The translations under genes were made by a program, and so were the position numbers. A DNA stretch of 64,000 nucleotides, taken from contig JASANG010002822.1 in NCBI GenBank assembly GCA_030248215.1, positions 52,789 through 116,788 of the forward strand. Reading direction: 5' to 3'. Origin of the DNA: Enoplolaimus lenunculus. Its lineage: Eukaryota; Nematoda; Enoplea; Enoplida; Thoracostomopsidae. Positions 12,690 through 26,200 of this stretch are shown piece by piece. Below the pieces are notes generated by a model, which searched no databases, was not told the origin of the DNA, and worked only from the letters and a program-made list of their open reading frames with translations. Position 1 is the stretch's first letter, and every line of letters begins with the position of its first letter.

Positions 12690-14740
12690 ACCGGTATTTA
12701 AACTTTAAAAAAGCATTTTCAGAAGCCATAATGATAGGGTCGCAGTCAAGATTTCATTTCCCTTACGCATAACCACATTTAAGGTTTTACCATCAAAATT
12801 AATGATAGAAATATTTTCCAAGTATCCAGAGAACCCAGCAAAATTTAAGGTACAACTCGTGTACAAGCAGATTTTTCATCTCATCGTCTCTGCGTCAAAT
12901 CAAAAATTTTCGGTAAAACTGGGTATGTATCCCTTATTTTTCTGTCAAAGACCGCAACACTTAAATCTTTCACCACCAAGAAAACTTCGGCATGTATTTT
13001 CGCAACGTAATCTTAAAATTTTTTAACATACGTAATAACATTGGTACTACTACACAAAATCAAATTATTCAAATATACAATAGACACTTGAAAAAAATAC
13101 CATTCTGTTTACACACAACTCCGAAAGCAGAACGGGCGTACCCTAACCACAATTGTAATATACCGCCCCTCGACCACACCTCCACCCGCAGTGTTTAGTC
13201 TCAGCCAACGTGTTACAACTCGCCCAATTGGCTAAACAATTACTCATCTTATTACAATTTAATACTGCGTATACACATAAACATGTCAACAAGTAGCGTC
13301 ATTTATTCCTAAAATATATTTTACATACATCATTCAAAATCAAACTTAAAAAATCCATCAAAAAAGTTAAAAACTATTTTTTTTCAAGTTTCCAACTGCA
13401 CAGCCATGAATTGGTAGTCGAGTGGGCAAGAAGATTACTTGTTGGCAGGCAAAATTTTGTTTTCTGATATGGAAATCAACCATGCTGTCGAAAATTTTTG
13501 GGATACGAGTCGTACGGGAGCCGGGGGGAGGCGAAAGTATCAGTAGACAAGGCGGCCGCCCTCCGTCGGTGGCCGTAGTTCCTGCCAAGTGACGGTTAGT
13601 GTAAAACAGTTATCTTTCATTCACAAAATATTCATTATTCAAAAAAGAATGAAAAAATTTCAACGACACAAAAAATGAAAATATTGTAAAAAAATTACTA
13701 TATTTCCGTTATTGAACACGAGTTTTATATGTAATTACGTAGTATGAATGCGCTAAGTCAATATATCTGTTTCAGAGTGCAGTTATGATACAGGTTAGAA
13801 AGAAACGATGAAAATAATTAAAATTTCGAATATACCTGCGATCGGAATTGAAATATCAGTTGCATCCTTCTGAACATAGCAGTCTAATATAAAAGTATAA
13901 CAGAACAAACACAACCAAGACTATTAATCTAAATACAACAAAAACATACGTAAGTATATTATATATACTTTTAATACAAACAGGAACTTAAAATTCAAAA
14001 ATTAAAAATTTCAATAAAAACCTAGATTTATGGTACATATTTGCACCCGATTAGAAGGTTTTGGGCTTACCGATGGTCCGACCATGTAAACATACCAAGT
14101 TCATAAACACACGCTCGCCTTATACCATCGAGAAGTGACAGGTGATACATGAGGCAACTGCGCTACCAACTGGAAAAATTTCCAGACAAATAGCTAAAGC
14201 GAATCTTTTATCGTCGTTTTTTAGTAAAATATCATACTTTCCACCGACCAAAATTTAACACTAGAATTTTTAATTCCGGTAAAAATTTAGCGGAACTGGG
14301 AGGTCAAAAATGGCCGGAACCAAAACCAGAATTCCGGTTGCACCAAGTTTGTTATAATATTCTTTTTACCACTATTTTAGTATTAACCTACGTTTCCTCC
14401 TAGTATCACTTTTCAGCAATAATTAGATGATAGTGATTCCTTCTGGAACAGGATATCCGGGAACACCATGGTGTTGTTGTTTACCCTAACCTGTGGTATT
14501 TGGGCTTCAAGGTTTTATACACATATTCACATGAACTACATGCAAACATAAATACATAAAATACAACACTACATAGTAAAAACCAATAAAATTTTTTCTT
14601 TTTATGTACTTATACTACAAATGCATATGTATAATATTGTGATTGAAACAAATTTGGTCATTCTTCATATACAGTGAAAATAGTCAAAACGATGCACGTA
14701 CGCACATAACCCCACAATAGAAACGTAGGATTTCCAACGA
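12690..14740. other. Gene-poor spacer downstream of the coiled-coil gene
   Basis: AT-rich sequence with no supported gene. A GC-rich island near 13.49-13.59 kb is open in several frames but lacks convincing splice sites. 'agaattccggttgcacc' near 14.33 kb is shared with 22.75 kb, a dispersed repeat. The 3' untranslated region of the minus-strand coiled-coil gene should start just below 14745; I could not place its poly(A) signal. Confidence 0.4.
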
Positions 14741-14744
14741 GCAT

Positions 14745-17700
14745 TCAGTCTTTGACAGCGCGTCGCTTAGCAGCACTCGAAACGAATTCATTCATAATCT
14801 CGGTTGCCAAGGTGGTATCATGCCGGTTCGACAAAGATGGGTTACCTCCTGCCGCAGATCCGCTCGAAGACTCCTTGCTAGTCATACAGATGCCTTCATC
14901 GTACGCTCCTGGTGGCCCACCAACATTAGTCCCAGTACTTCGGCTGCGGGACACGCTCCCCCGACACGGGGGGACTGCATCCACGGTATAACTAAGTCTA
15001 GACCTAGTCGGACCCTCATGTCTGCTCCGCGCGCTCCCTCCGTCAATCTCATCTGTGCCGAAGCTACCTCCCTTTCCACAAGTTCGTCGCGATGCTTTCC
15101 CACTATCACCCCAGTGACCACCAGGCCAATTCAGTTGCTCAGATATAGTGCGCCTCCGAACTCGGTTGTCTTCCTTATCAGCCCATGGCCTTTCTGTAAC
15201 AACAGCTGTTGCTCGATCTTTTCCAGGCAGTAACCCATGCGCACCGCGCTGATCCTTCTGACCGACCATCCCACCAGCAAGAGGCTTGCGGCTACCGGTA
15301 CTCCCGGTGGTGTCAGAAACTGCGGCAGCTGCCCTACAAGAGTCGTCACACGAGAAACCAATACGTCGTATACCCGGAGGTGCTTTAGGCTTACCCGTAC
15401 ACGAATGCTGCTTTCCACTTGTAGCGTTCTCCCGAACCCAAGCGGTTGATCTTTTTATAGCTTGAGACTTCGGAGGGTCACTAGATCCAGCGAGAGGTGG
15501 AAACTCTTCGTTGTTATCACACGATGGTGCAGTAGGCAAGGTTTGACATCGGTTGGATTGACTGCCTGGCTTAATGCTGTGTTGTTCCGCGTCAGAATTA
15601 TTGTGCTCTGAATCTGGTGATAGAATTCGATCGATTTTCGATTTCAATAAAAGTTGACTAAAACGCAAAAAACATCGCGAAATTAAAATCACAATAGCAT
15701 CAACAACAACGTGTTAAATAAAGCGAATTTCAGTTTCCACAACGCTTAAAACTGATTTTTCTTGCAATATCACTGGTTGATTGCTTATTTTTGTCATAGT
15801 TATGGTTTATAGCAAACATACGTAGGTCCATTTGCCGCAACGCAAAAGATTGTAAATAACTGATCCAATTACGTTCAATTTTGAACGCATTTCTCAGACC
15901 CATTGAAATTAAAGGCCCGTGTTAATCATAACAGCCTGTCCACAAGCCTAAATTTAAGTCTAATCGTAATCCTAAGCCGTTAGTCTTCCAGTGGGAAGAC
16001 CCCTGTAATTAACATGCACAAGGTTAAAATTTGCAATGGATATACACACATATAAGCCTTGTTTACGCAAAATTCCATGCACTCACTTAAACAACTCATC
16101 TTCTTCAGTTCGTGGCGAAAGTATTCCAGCGGCGTTATACCCAGCCGTTTGTGGTTTCGTTTCTGACCGCAACGCGTAACCACTGCGCGATAACGATTTG
16201 TTCAAACTAGACGTGCCCGATGCATTAGTGTTAGGGCTGGCAGGTCCCCTTATCTTACAATGCTCTCCTCGTTCTACTAGCGCTCCCTCTCTTATTTTCA
16301 ACCTTCCATGGTATCCGGTAGATATACCCTCAACAGATATACTCCCTGTATATTCCACCGGTTTGCGCTGGCCTTGATAAATGCGAGATTTTTGCGCGCC
16401 AATACTACCTAACGGTGGCGAAGCCAACATATCAGACGATGATATCGCTAGCGAATTGGCGCCAGTATTTGTCGTATTGGCGCCAAATGACATCATTGAC
16501 AGGTCAGAAAACGACCGCGAAAATGACGCTAGCGCAGAATCGGTTGCTTCGGAGCCTGACAGGGACATTGAGCCTAGTCCGCCGTACAGTGAGCTGCCAT
16601 CGAATATTTGAGACGACGTGTTATTGACTGAAAGTTGATCCTCGTAAAATGCCTGCAAATCAATACTGCTTCCGTGAGTGTATATGGGCTGGTATATTCT
16701 CAACTGTGTGTAGCACATACTGCCCCTGACATACTACCGGAGACAAGTTTTAAAACATACCAACTGTAGCAATTACGAATCTCAAACTACACCATTATTT
16801 TACGAAAACTGGCTTCTTTTCCTATATATACATTGCAAATCATTTTGGAAATTTAAGTTGATCCCGCAATAAATAATGTAAATGTACACAAGTTTTGCTC
16901 TGTTGTAATTTTAAACTCCCTGCCTAAAAGACCGTTCATACTGGTCATCCCTAAAACTTACCAGCTGCTCCCTTAACGTATCAATTGTTGCTGGAATATC
17001 AGCGAACGTTAACGGAGCTTCAATACCAAGCAAATCAAACTGGGCAATTGTGTCTGGTGCCATGGAGAATGTCTACAACCAACACGGCTACAATCGGTAC
17101 AGTACTCCAACCAATAGCTTAAACCATTAAGTTATTGTATTACTCAAAAAATTTTCGGATTCCAAACTGTGAGTCACTGCTCTTGCCGCTCGCATAAATA
17201 TATGCCTAATAACCAAGTCGGCAATATTTCACAAAATCACTTCAGTTCAACACAGCTGCTCATTTGGCTAACTCACCCTCAGCCTCCGTCGCTTATCTCG
17301 TTTGCTGTTTTTCTTTCGTTTCGCTAACCCCACATTAGTACCAGCTAGCTCAGTCGTCGTCCCATGCGAACCGGTACCATCGGACAATGTCACTTGATAA
17401 TCATAACGATCATCTGTTTCCGATGCAATGTTATCGCCGCCGTAAGTTGGATACTTTTTCGGCAATGCTTTCATACCATCAGGTACTGCAGATTCACTTG
17501 ATTCTAAAAAAGCAAATTCAAAATATCGAATTTTTTCACATGTTTTAATCATTGAAGTAGTGAAACTAATGGTGGGGTGGCCCTATATTTCGTGCGGCGC
17601 ATTACGTCACCGTCAATACATGCGGGATCGTACGCAAGGAAGAAGGCGGTCGTTGCCTCACGGTGACATATGGTGACTGACAAAATTTTTAAAAAGTATA

Positions 17701-20700
17701 GCGTCACCCTAATAAGTAAGAACGTGTTTAGCATTTGATTCTATGATCCACACCATAACTTACCTGAGCTCAGTTTTTCTTGCAACAATCGAAAATGCAA
17801 ATCTGTGCTGTCACTAGTATCCGGCGACAAAATGACGTCATCTGCATTCTGATTGGATACTGCGTCCTCGTAAGCCATTTGAATACTGAATTCTGATTGG
17901 CTATTGTTTATTGCCGATGTAGTAGTTGTGGTCAGCGTTTGGGGAGGCACTAACCGCTCGAGGTAGCTAATTAGGCTTGAACAAGCTTGTTTTTCGCGCG
18001 AGAATGGCATTAGTTCGAAACTGCAAAACATATGTTCATGTTTTTATAAAACAATTTTATAAAATTTGAACTACATGCCCAAGTTATATCAACCGAAATG
18101 AGCACTGCAATGAACCAAGAAGAAATATTACTACTTAAACATTTATTAGATTTGCGCGTCATATAAATACCTAGCTAACTAGTAAGCAACAAGTAACGCT
18201 CTCTCGGTTAACTTCCATAACTATTTCAAAGTTTGGTTCTTGAGTTGCAAACTGAAAAACTGCGTCCAAAAACTCCTGTAGAAAAACCACAATGACGAGG
18301 GTTTAACCCCGGCACAAATCCCTTCCTCTAGTTACCATTTTGCACATATCAAGCAAAAGTAAAACCCTAGCCATGGATAACTTACAATTCGTCAAAATCC
18401 GTCGAAGGCACGTTGAATCCGCTACCCGCCGTCATGTCTATACCCGTTAAGTCAGACCCTGCCTTTGCCGCAGGGAGTATTGCATCCTCCGCCCCGACAA
18501 TAAATGCACTGCTAGGAGTAGTTGTAGTAGTAGTAGTAGGATTTGTCACACTGGCATCCAAGTCATCACAGTTTTTATGAATCAAACTAACGGAAGTATT
18601 GGTGCTATTCAGGGCCGGCGTATAAGACACATTATGCTGCTTACAGGATACGCCTTCTTGGCAACGGCCACAATACTGCGCGGTCCCAGTTGTATGCTCA
18701 ACGTGAACTCGTCCAAATATTGCAAGACACGTCGCACTACTAGTAGGGGTTGATGTCTCAACAGGTGAAAGATTTCTTGGAGCAGGGGCATGAAGTTGCA
18801 TATTGTATTGCTGCTGCTGCTGCTGCTGTTGTTGTTGTTGTTGTTGTTGTTGTTGCTTTTTATATTCTGCCAAGTTACTTTTATAACGCTCAAAATGACC
18901 ACGTTTTTGATCGTACAAATCGCTGAGTTCTTGAAAAATATAACAAAACGAAAAACTTAAAAACACTTTTTTTCTATTGCTGCTCTAAATTCCATTACCT
19001 ATGCCAATCAGTTAATTTTGGCTGTAACGCAGCATTAGCGGCATATACGTACATGGCAGATTTATATTTATTTTAGTGTAGTTCAAACTTAAAATCAAGC
19101 TAAAGATAAATAGTTCAATAATTCATGAAAAATTTATACAATGGCAAAATTTCTATCCTGATTCAGGCATATATACATGTCCTAGTCAAGTACTGGTGAA
19201 TATATTTCTGTTAGCAATCCGTTTTGGGCTCTACTATTACAGCGCACTTCAGCTCAGTTTACCTCGTTTTAAACTTGGAATGATTGTTGTTTCAAGTTCT
19301 TGTCTTCTCGGCTTCAAGCATTTGTCAAGTTTTTGTTTCATCGCTATTCCTGTGTCGAAAAGCGTCTAAAAATATTGAATAAAACAAATAAAACAGTATT
19401 AGTAATGAAAAATATAGTGTCTGGATTTGACCGGCAGCGAAAGCATCGCAGCTAAAACCAGAGCCAAGTTTTCAAAAGTTTTCAAAGGCATATAGCAATA
19501 TGAGAAAAGTTTTCAATGTGAGAACTGCAACCGTAGACACCAAAATTTGCAAAGAGGTAGAACAAATCAAATGCAAAAAACGTCTAGAATTTCGAAACAC
19601 TCCATCGAAAGTTCGAAAGTTATAACACCTATCATCAACTGGTGATATGGGCTACACACTAAGTATTTGAGAATACAAGCCCAGACCTCTAGAGCAATCC
19701 AAGCTTCCAACGCGCAAATGTTGCAGCAGAGAAAGTAGCCACTGCTTGAAGCATTTTCTTCTAAACCACTTAGTACAATAGTTGACAAAGCTATATAAAC
19801 TTCATTAATATTCTCTCAAACTTTTCGTTTTGACTTGTCTACAACACAGTACACAGCAGCAGTACTGTCCAAATAAGCGACGTAACTATTACACACTACA
19901 CATAACCTCTATTCCAAACCAACCTGACGCTCATTGTACTGTGTTTGTCGGCTACTTTTGAGATCACGCTTTTCGCTGTTGAGCTTTTGATATTCCCTAA
20001 ACAAGTTTAGTTTAATCAAGAGTGGATGATCACTCTTTATAACAAGAGTGTGCAACTGGTTACATTCTGTGTATTAAAGAATGTACCCGGCACACGTTGC
20101 GCTTTTGGCCTACCTCCCTTGTTTAGGGGGGTCTGTAACCCCCCTTGTTTAAGGGGGGGTAAATGTACTGAAGCATACTGTTAATCTCTTGCTTAAACCC
20201 CCCTGATTGAGGGGGGTCGAACAAAAATGCAACGCGTGCTGGTACATTCTTTAATACACAGAATGTACCCAGTTGCACACTCTTGTTATAAAGATTGATC
20301 ATCCACTATTGGTTTAATTAAGTATATATAACACATGGTTGGCGTTTATAACACATGGTTGGCGTTAGAGAGTGCGGTACACCAACACAAATGATAAGAT
20401 AATTTGCTTGTGCAAGTTTTTGCATCTCATGCGCAACAAACCTTCCCAAACATGTAGCTGCAAGTTTTGTAATCAGATTTCTAACAAACTTTGCCGTTTC
20501 AAAGCCCAGTTGCAAATTCTGTCTGTAAAAACTTGCACGTGCGAAAGAGACCTAGCAAAGCTTGCTGTGCTCAAACCTGATCATCGCGACACAAGGAAAT
20601 GTCAGTTCGAAATACTATTTTTATAGATTTTAAACTTTTAATTTAACAAATACACAAACTGAAAACTGTCTTAATTTTCAGCAACAAGCAGAAATGCTAT

Positions 20701-22311
20701 CTGATTCTGACATCATCACACAACTTTAACACTAACGGTATTTTCTTCAGATTCCGTTTTAATTTGTCCAGATGTGCTACGAAAGCTTTCTCGTCACGCA
20801 TACTATCAAAACGTCGACGCAAAAACGTTTGATCCAATTGTCTATAAACACAAATTATACATTCTAAACCACAGATTTGGCAGGCTATTGTTAATTTAAA
20901 AAATTAAATTCGACAGCCTATACCTGTACATAATTATCGCCATCCAGTGCCCAGAGCCGACGCTACGCCAACCGAGTTTATTCCCCCCTCCCCGTACGGG
21001 CCACCGAGATTCTCTAAGATTCAATGTGGCCACAAAATGATTCATTAAAGTCCGTGATTCACTGTACAATTTGTGGTTCACCGAGGACCTACTAACTGAG
21101 CCACTCAGAGTAAAGCTTCCCTAAGTGAGAGGCTGAATGCTAGGTTCAGCACTAGATAACCGATGTTAGCGATAGACAGCTGACGATTTACACAATATTT
21201 GCGTAACTCAACAATAAATGAAGGTTCCTTCTGGCATAAATTGTAAAAACTTACGCAATTTTATCCTTCAACGTTTGTTCATCTTTGTACAACATTTCGG
21301 ACGACAAATGATTGATAACTTCATCCTGAAATTCAAACAAAATTTTCGTTAACCAATATTAAACTACTACTTTCAATCAAAGTTCCGTATAAAAATGTTA
21401 AAATAATGCACTTTCATAGCGCACAACGGAAATAGCTTTCAAACTCCACATGGATCGCAAGTTAAGCTAAAACCGTTAGATAACCGACTCAATATTGAAG
21501 TACGCCTTTTTCGTACTTTAATTCTAAGCCCTCATTTTTAATGCTGCTTCTGCATTGTCTGGTTGAAATACCAACGTACCTTCGCACGAAGCTGCGCTAC
21601 AATGTCATCAATACGCGTAGTAATTTCCGTTTGTTGCTTGTGCAACCGACGTAGCTCTGTACGACACTGATTGATTTGTGCTTTAACTGCGGCAAGTGTC
21701 AACGGAGGTAACGCCGTTAAATTCGAAGCATCACTACGATTACCACAGACTGATTTCTGAAATTGAATTTATATTAATTACATTTAAAACGTAAGTGGTT
21801 ACTTACAGTTTCGTTGCCAAGATTTCAAAAAATAGACGTGGTGAGTTGCAGCTATATATGTACTAGACCAAGGTAGCTGTGGAGCGCTACGTAACACACC
21901 AGGTTTCGAAATTAGAGTGATGATACTACGCCTAATTCCGATACAAGGCGGTCGTTATATACTGAAATATACGGAATTAATCTCATTTTAACAGTTATAC
22001 AGTACGTCGTCCTATACCAAATTCAGAAACCTTACATAATTAAAATTAGGAATCAAGCTCAAAACTCTTACCAACTCCACTTCTTTTGCTTTAATTCTAT
22101 CCGACAGCTGTTTCAAGATATTCTCTAACTGAAGTCGATCGGGACGTACTGGTGTGCGTCCTAAACTAGACGGAGCTGTTGAACCGGACGCGGACGCAAT
22201 AGTCTCATTATGATTGATAGTAATACGCACAGGGCTATTTGTGCTCGTGTTAGCTGCAGAATTGTAATCGCCGCTGCTGCGGTCACCGCTCACCGCTACT
22301 GATTTTGGCAT
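14745..22311 (-). CDS. BFR1-like coiled-coil protein, 12 coding exons, 1128 aa
   Basis: Coding exons on the minus strand, in order: 22311-22072, 21756-21580, 21325-21255, 20841-20737, 19996-19924, 19365-19263, 18929-18386, 18020-17764, 17503-17277, 17072-16962, 16652-16087, 15657-14745. All junctions are GT...AG and every phase matches, giving 3387 bases including the stop. Residues ~55-280 are coiled coil (RLQLENILKQLSDRIK, FLRRRFDSMRDEKAF, LSDLYDQKRGHFERY). A polyglutamine run starts at ~282, followed by MPFSREKQACSSLISYL (~440) and a basic KRDKRRRLR (~590-599). The motif FDLLGIEAP then ADIPATIDTLREQL (~610-636) resembles the end of yeast BFR1/nuclear-segregation proteins, which bind mRNA and polysomes at the endoplasmic reticulum. 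The Ser/Gly-rich tail (637-1128) has no recognised domain. The ATG at 22311 is chosen because the frame runs into an acceptor-like site (gattgtttcag) ending at 22368; a 5' non-coding exon is likely. The gene model is strong; the family name is inference. Confidence 0.75.
18797..18858 (-). repeat. CAG/CAA tract encoding polyglutamine
   Basis: Inside the seventh coding exon of the BFR1-like gene, about 16 glutamine codons run in a row, a block of CAA followed by a block of CAG on the coding strand. The tract sits at the end of the coiled coil, after EYKK and before YNMQLH. Such tracts vary in length between alleles. Confidence 0.9.
20017..20311. mobile_element. Intronic inverted-repeat transposon with target duplication
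   Basis: It lies in the intron just upstream of the exon at 19996-19924. The ends are CAAGAGTGGATGATCA and the inverse of CAATAGTGGATGATCA. The inverted repeats run ~85-95 bp, through 'acaagagtgtgcaactgg' and 'tacattctgtgtattaaag', with few mismatches. The flanks carry GTTTAAT on both sides (20010-20016 and 20312-20318), perhaps 8 bp with one mismatch. The interior holds four CCCCCC/GGGGGG stems that can pair. It has no coding capacity. The TSD length would suit a hAT-like element (inference). Confidence 0.8.
20321..20365. repeat. Short tandem duplication
   Basis: 'ataacacatggttggcgtt' occurs twice in a row with a period of ~20 bp, directly right of the intronic transposon. Confidence 0.8.
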
Positions 22312-22312
22312 T

Positions 22313-23040
22313 CTCAGACTAAACGCCACAGTTCCACGCTGAGAACTTGTAGTTATACAGTCACACCCTGAAACAATCTAAGTTAATATATGTTTGTTTG
22401 TTTCATTACTAGAACACCAATTTCGTAGCAAGTTTAAGCGTCTTGCCTTTATTGTATTAACAGAATCAAAATATTAATCTTTAAAATGATCTTCCAAAAA
22501 TAATTGATTTTATTTCTCGGAGGCAATAAACGAATCATTCCTGAAAACTATGAAAACCATATTTTAACACACATTCAACTTTTTCTTTAAGGGGATCCTT
22601 TAGGTGAACCAATTCAGAATTTTACTGGGTTTCTTAAACCCTACTTACGTACGATTTAGTACGTACTTTGCTATTCCGATTGACTGTGCAATAAGAATCA
22701 GAATCGGAACTCGCTTCGAATCGGAATTCCAATCGGAATTCCAATCGGAATCAGAATTCCGGTTGCACCCTGCCTTAGTCTAATTAAAATTGCAACTTAT
22801 GATGACCCTTTAACATAAGGCTAAACTATGGTTTTCTTGTTATGACAATGACTAACATATGGCGTGAATTTGTTTTTGCTCAAACAGTTAAGTATTAACT
22901 TAAGTCAGCGGCAAAACTAATTCCAAATACGTAAGTATAATTTAAGTAAATACTTTAGGAATCTTCCAGAAAACCTACCTTTTTCTCGGAATATAATCTA
23001 TAGTGCACCACAAGTATATTATATACATGCAATGTCAGTC
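22313..23040. other. 5' flank of the BFR1-like gene
   Basis: No coding sequence is evident. It contains the acceptor-like site ending at 22368 on the minus strand and a simple-sequence patch near 22.69-22.76 kb in which GGAATTCCAATC repeats, ending in 'agaattccggttgcacc', also seen at 14.33 kb. Confidence 0.45.
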
Positions 23041-23049
23041 AGGAACAGG

Positions 23050-23290
23050 GGCATCATACCTTTGGCTTAAGCAGCTGGATACGCAAGCATACGCAGCTGG
23101 GATGGAACTAGAGGCCTTAGAATTCCGAGGCAAGTGCAAGAGCTGTACCACTGCGCCACGTAGCCTGCCGCTCCAACTATTTTTTTGCTGACTGTTCGTG
23201 TCGACCTGATGAATCCGGCAAACATACTATATAGTGCAATGTACTTGTATATACACACTGTCAAGCATGTGTCACATGCTTACAGGCAAC
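23050..23290 (-). repeat. tRNA-derived repeat (SINE-like), copy 2
   Basis: On the minus strand, 'ggctacgtggcgcagtgg' matches copy 1 at 6.42 kb exactly. The B box has decayed (TAGTTCCATCC). The upstream part shares 'catactatatagtgcaatg' and 'acatgcttacag' with copy 1. An insertion of about 35 bp separates the two parts relative to copy 1. Confidence 0.6.
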
Positions 23291-26200
23291 ATACCTCAAA
23301 CATCAATCAAGCAGGAGCAACAAACCGCAGAGCAACAGCTATCACAGCAATGATAAATGGCCCATATTAAGTTGTAACTAAGCTCAATAAAATAATTAAA
23401 AATACAATTTCATCAATCCTATTGTTTGTGCGTAAAACGCCAACGTAATACGCAATATCTAGTGTATATATAGTTTTTAAGGTTAGATATGCTGAAACGC
23501 GCAAAAATACGCTATATATACAGAGGTACTGAAACACTATTATGAAACGGGAATCGGTGTATATGTTGAAATAATTTATTTTTCGGCCGATCCCCGCTGT
23601 ATTTTTAGAGTGCTCAAGGTTTTGTCCGTTAAAAAGTTCATAATTGCTGCTGATATACTGCAATTATATAAAGCAAAAACGCGTTTAACTCTCGCTCGTT
23701 TACATATGATAAAAATAGCTGGAAAGGAATCAAAACTTTATATAACAACTTCTTGACTTGTCCAGGGAATGTAATCGCAGCAAAGCAATTTTATGATATT
23801 CGGCCCCACAACCGTATATATTCGGTAACCGGCAGGCTATATTCAAGTTGCCGCATGCAGAGTGCAGAATACACACAGCATGCAACGTAAGGATTCATCG
23901 AGGTCATCCTTGTCGGGCAGGGATCAGATTGTTGCTACACAACCAGTTATCACGCCCTCAGTTGCCGAGGGCACTGTTCATGCCCTCCTATGGCCGATAA
24001 CGCTTGCAAACTCGCCTTTGCGCAGCTTTACCGTCGTTTGTTACCTGTTTGAGTTAAGTCAATTGTACTAGTTTACGAATGTGTCGTTATTTTGCATTGT
24101 ATTGTGCTTATTACCGATAGTTCGCGAATTTCTAGGGTTTTGGATTACTGAATATAATACATAGCATGAAATTATTGCGTAGTTCCAATGGTGAACTTAA
24201 ATATACTGTGGTTGCCACTTTGCAATAACTGCAAAACGTTTATACGTGTTATATTACGCAATAACTTCCAACTTGAACATGTCACCGACTTAGCTACGTA
24301 ATTCCCACGCAAACATCATCCTGCGCAACACGATTTGCTTAGAGTGTTGGGACCTATGTATCGCTAGAGTCTACCTTACTACACATAAAAAAATCTTTCC
24401 AAGAGTAAAACCTATCCAAATAACGACAAATATTTAGGTCCAAAATTCAGCATATTTTCCTCAATTGATTTCTCCTACTTCTGTAATGAGCTTGAGATCC
24501 GCAATTGCAGGAGTTCTGACGATAACTTGTGTTAATATGAGATGCAAGCTCTGCCCACCTGTTTTCTATTTCAGGCACATTTGTCTTCAGCAATATTTGT
24601 CTAATTGTTCATGAAACAAAGTCTTAAATTTTCTTAGCACTATTACGAAACATCATGGGATTTTACGTGACCGGGAGGTATAGCACACCTACTTTCAAAT
24701 GAGTCCTAGTTGGAGTGAGTGGCCATACAACGCAAATGGCAGCTTCTAAAGCAGATTCTACAGCTATATGCGACTTCAACTACACATAAAAACAATTTCC
24801 TGATATTCAAGGAATATTTTTTAAATTCGAGACAATTTGTGTCATATCTGTTATACTGTCTACGCCACTGTAAACTTGTATACTATCTTTCGAATTTAAA
24901 CGAAGCAACTTTTTTACCATAAAATAAATTCTTGAAAGAAATTTGTTAAATATGAGACATTTATGTTTTAACCATTTCAAACACAAATGTCGGAGCTATT
25001 TAAAGGCTACTTAAGTAATGCATGAAATGCAAGACATTAATGTTTTGAAAATTTGAGAAAGTGGGAGTCTTGAAATTTTAAGACATTTTATTTGGTGTGC
25101 AAGCAGCGGGACGTTTTATAATTTCGTAATGGGTCATCCACGTTATAATACACGCGCTAATGTAAAAATTTGTCCAACCACCCGGTAGGGATCTGTGTAC
25201 AAATCGAAGCTGCAACTAGCGTGTAGGTACAATTTTATGCAGTACAAAGATACTATAAAAATTAATTGTCCCGACACTGTCTGAAATTAGTCGGGACAAA
25301 AGGTAAAAAATTAAGCAAAATAAATAAGTGTGTATATGTGTTTGTGTTGCTGTTATGTCTGTTTGCAATGCTATATGAACACAATGCAATATGTCTTTAC
25401 GTCCTCGTAGGGTCTACCGGACTTTATAGGATCTCGTAATAGAGTGTGTTAGAACGACGTCGGACCTTACTACAGACCCAGACATTTTTTGCAGTGGTGC
25501 GTGCAGTAACGTGGATGTTCCATAATATGTATATTAAAATATCATTTAGCAAAATAGCAACTTCGAACCAGTCGTAGTGGGACTAAGTACATGTATTGAA
25601 CGAAGTTCGAACACACTTATGCAATTAAGCTAATATGCAAATTAGTTAACCAAATCCCTTCAGTAAACCCAAATAATCACTGAAAGTTTTAAAAAGTTTT
25701 AATTTAGCTAACAAATTAGCCGTCTTATACTCTGGAGGAGGTAACCACCTGGATATTCTTCGCAAAATCGATTCCCCTTGAAATGTCAAAAAATTTAAGT
25801 GTTCTACGCAGATCAGGTTTAAGCGTTGCGGTATTCATGCTTATATGGCGAGTTTTCTTTTGCCATTATATATTCCTCCTGCGTATGAGCCGTTGTTTGG
25901 GTAATCTGCTGCACCATTCGGTCGGTGATACCTTCAAGGGGACGAATCATCTCGCATGCAGGACAGCTGAAATGCCCTAAATCGCACTCCTGCTTTTAGC
26001 CGTGACTCTTCCCCCAATGTATTTCGGAAACGTGGGCCCATGCCGAAGCGGTTCCAAACATTTTTGCCGCTGAGCAGGCTGGCATGTTATGAAACGCAAA
26101 AGTTGTAAGGTAGGGAACTTACCATTTTACAACAAAAAATCAATTCTGACGGGGTACGTACGCATCCCCCCGCTGGATCCGCGAGTGGACCAACGTAAAG

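Noticed and set aside
12392-12772. 126-codon open frame
   Set aside because: It lies almost wholly within the foldback palindrome, so its two halves are inverse copies of the same DNA.
13367-13588. Minus-strand 73-codon frame over a GC-rich island
   Set aside because: No convincing splice sites, and the GC island is open in several frames.
14752-15449. Overlapping plus-strand open frames
   Set aside because: They are antisense to the last exon of the BFR1-like gene, which has phase-consistent splicing.
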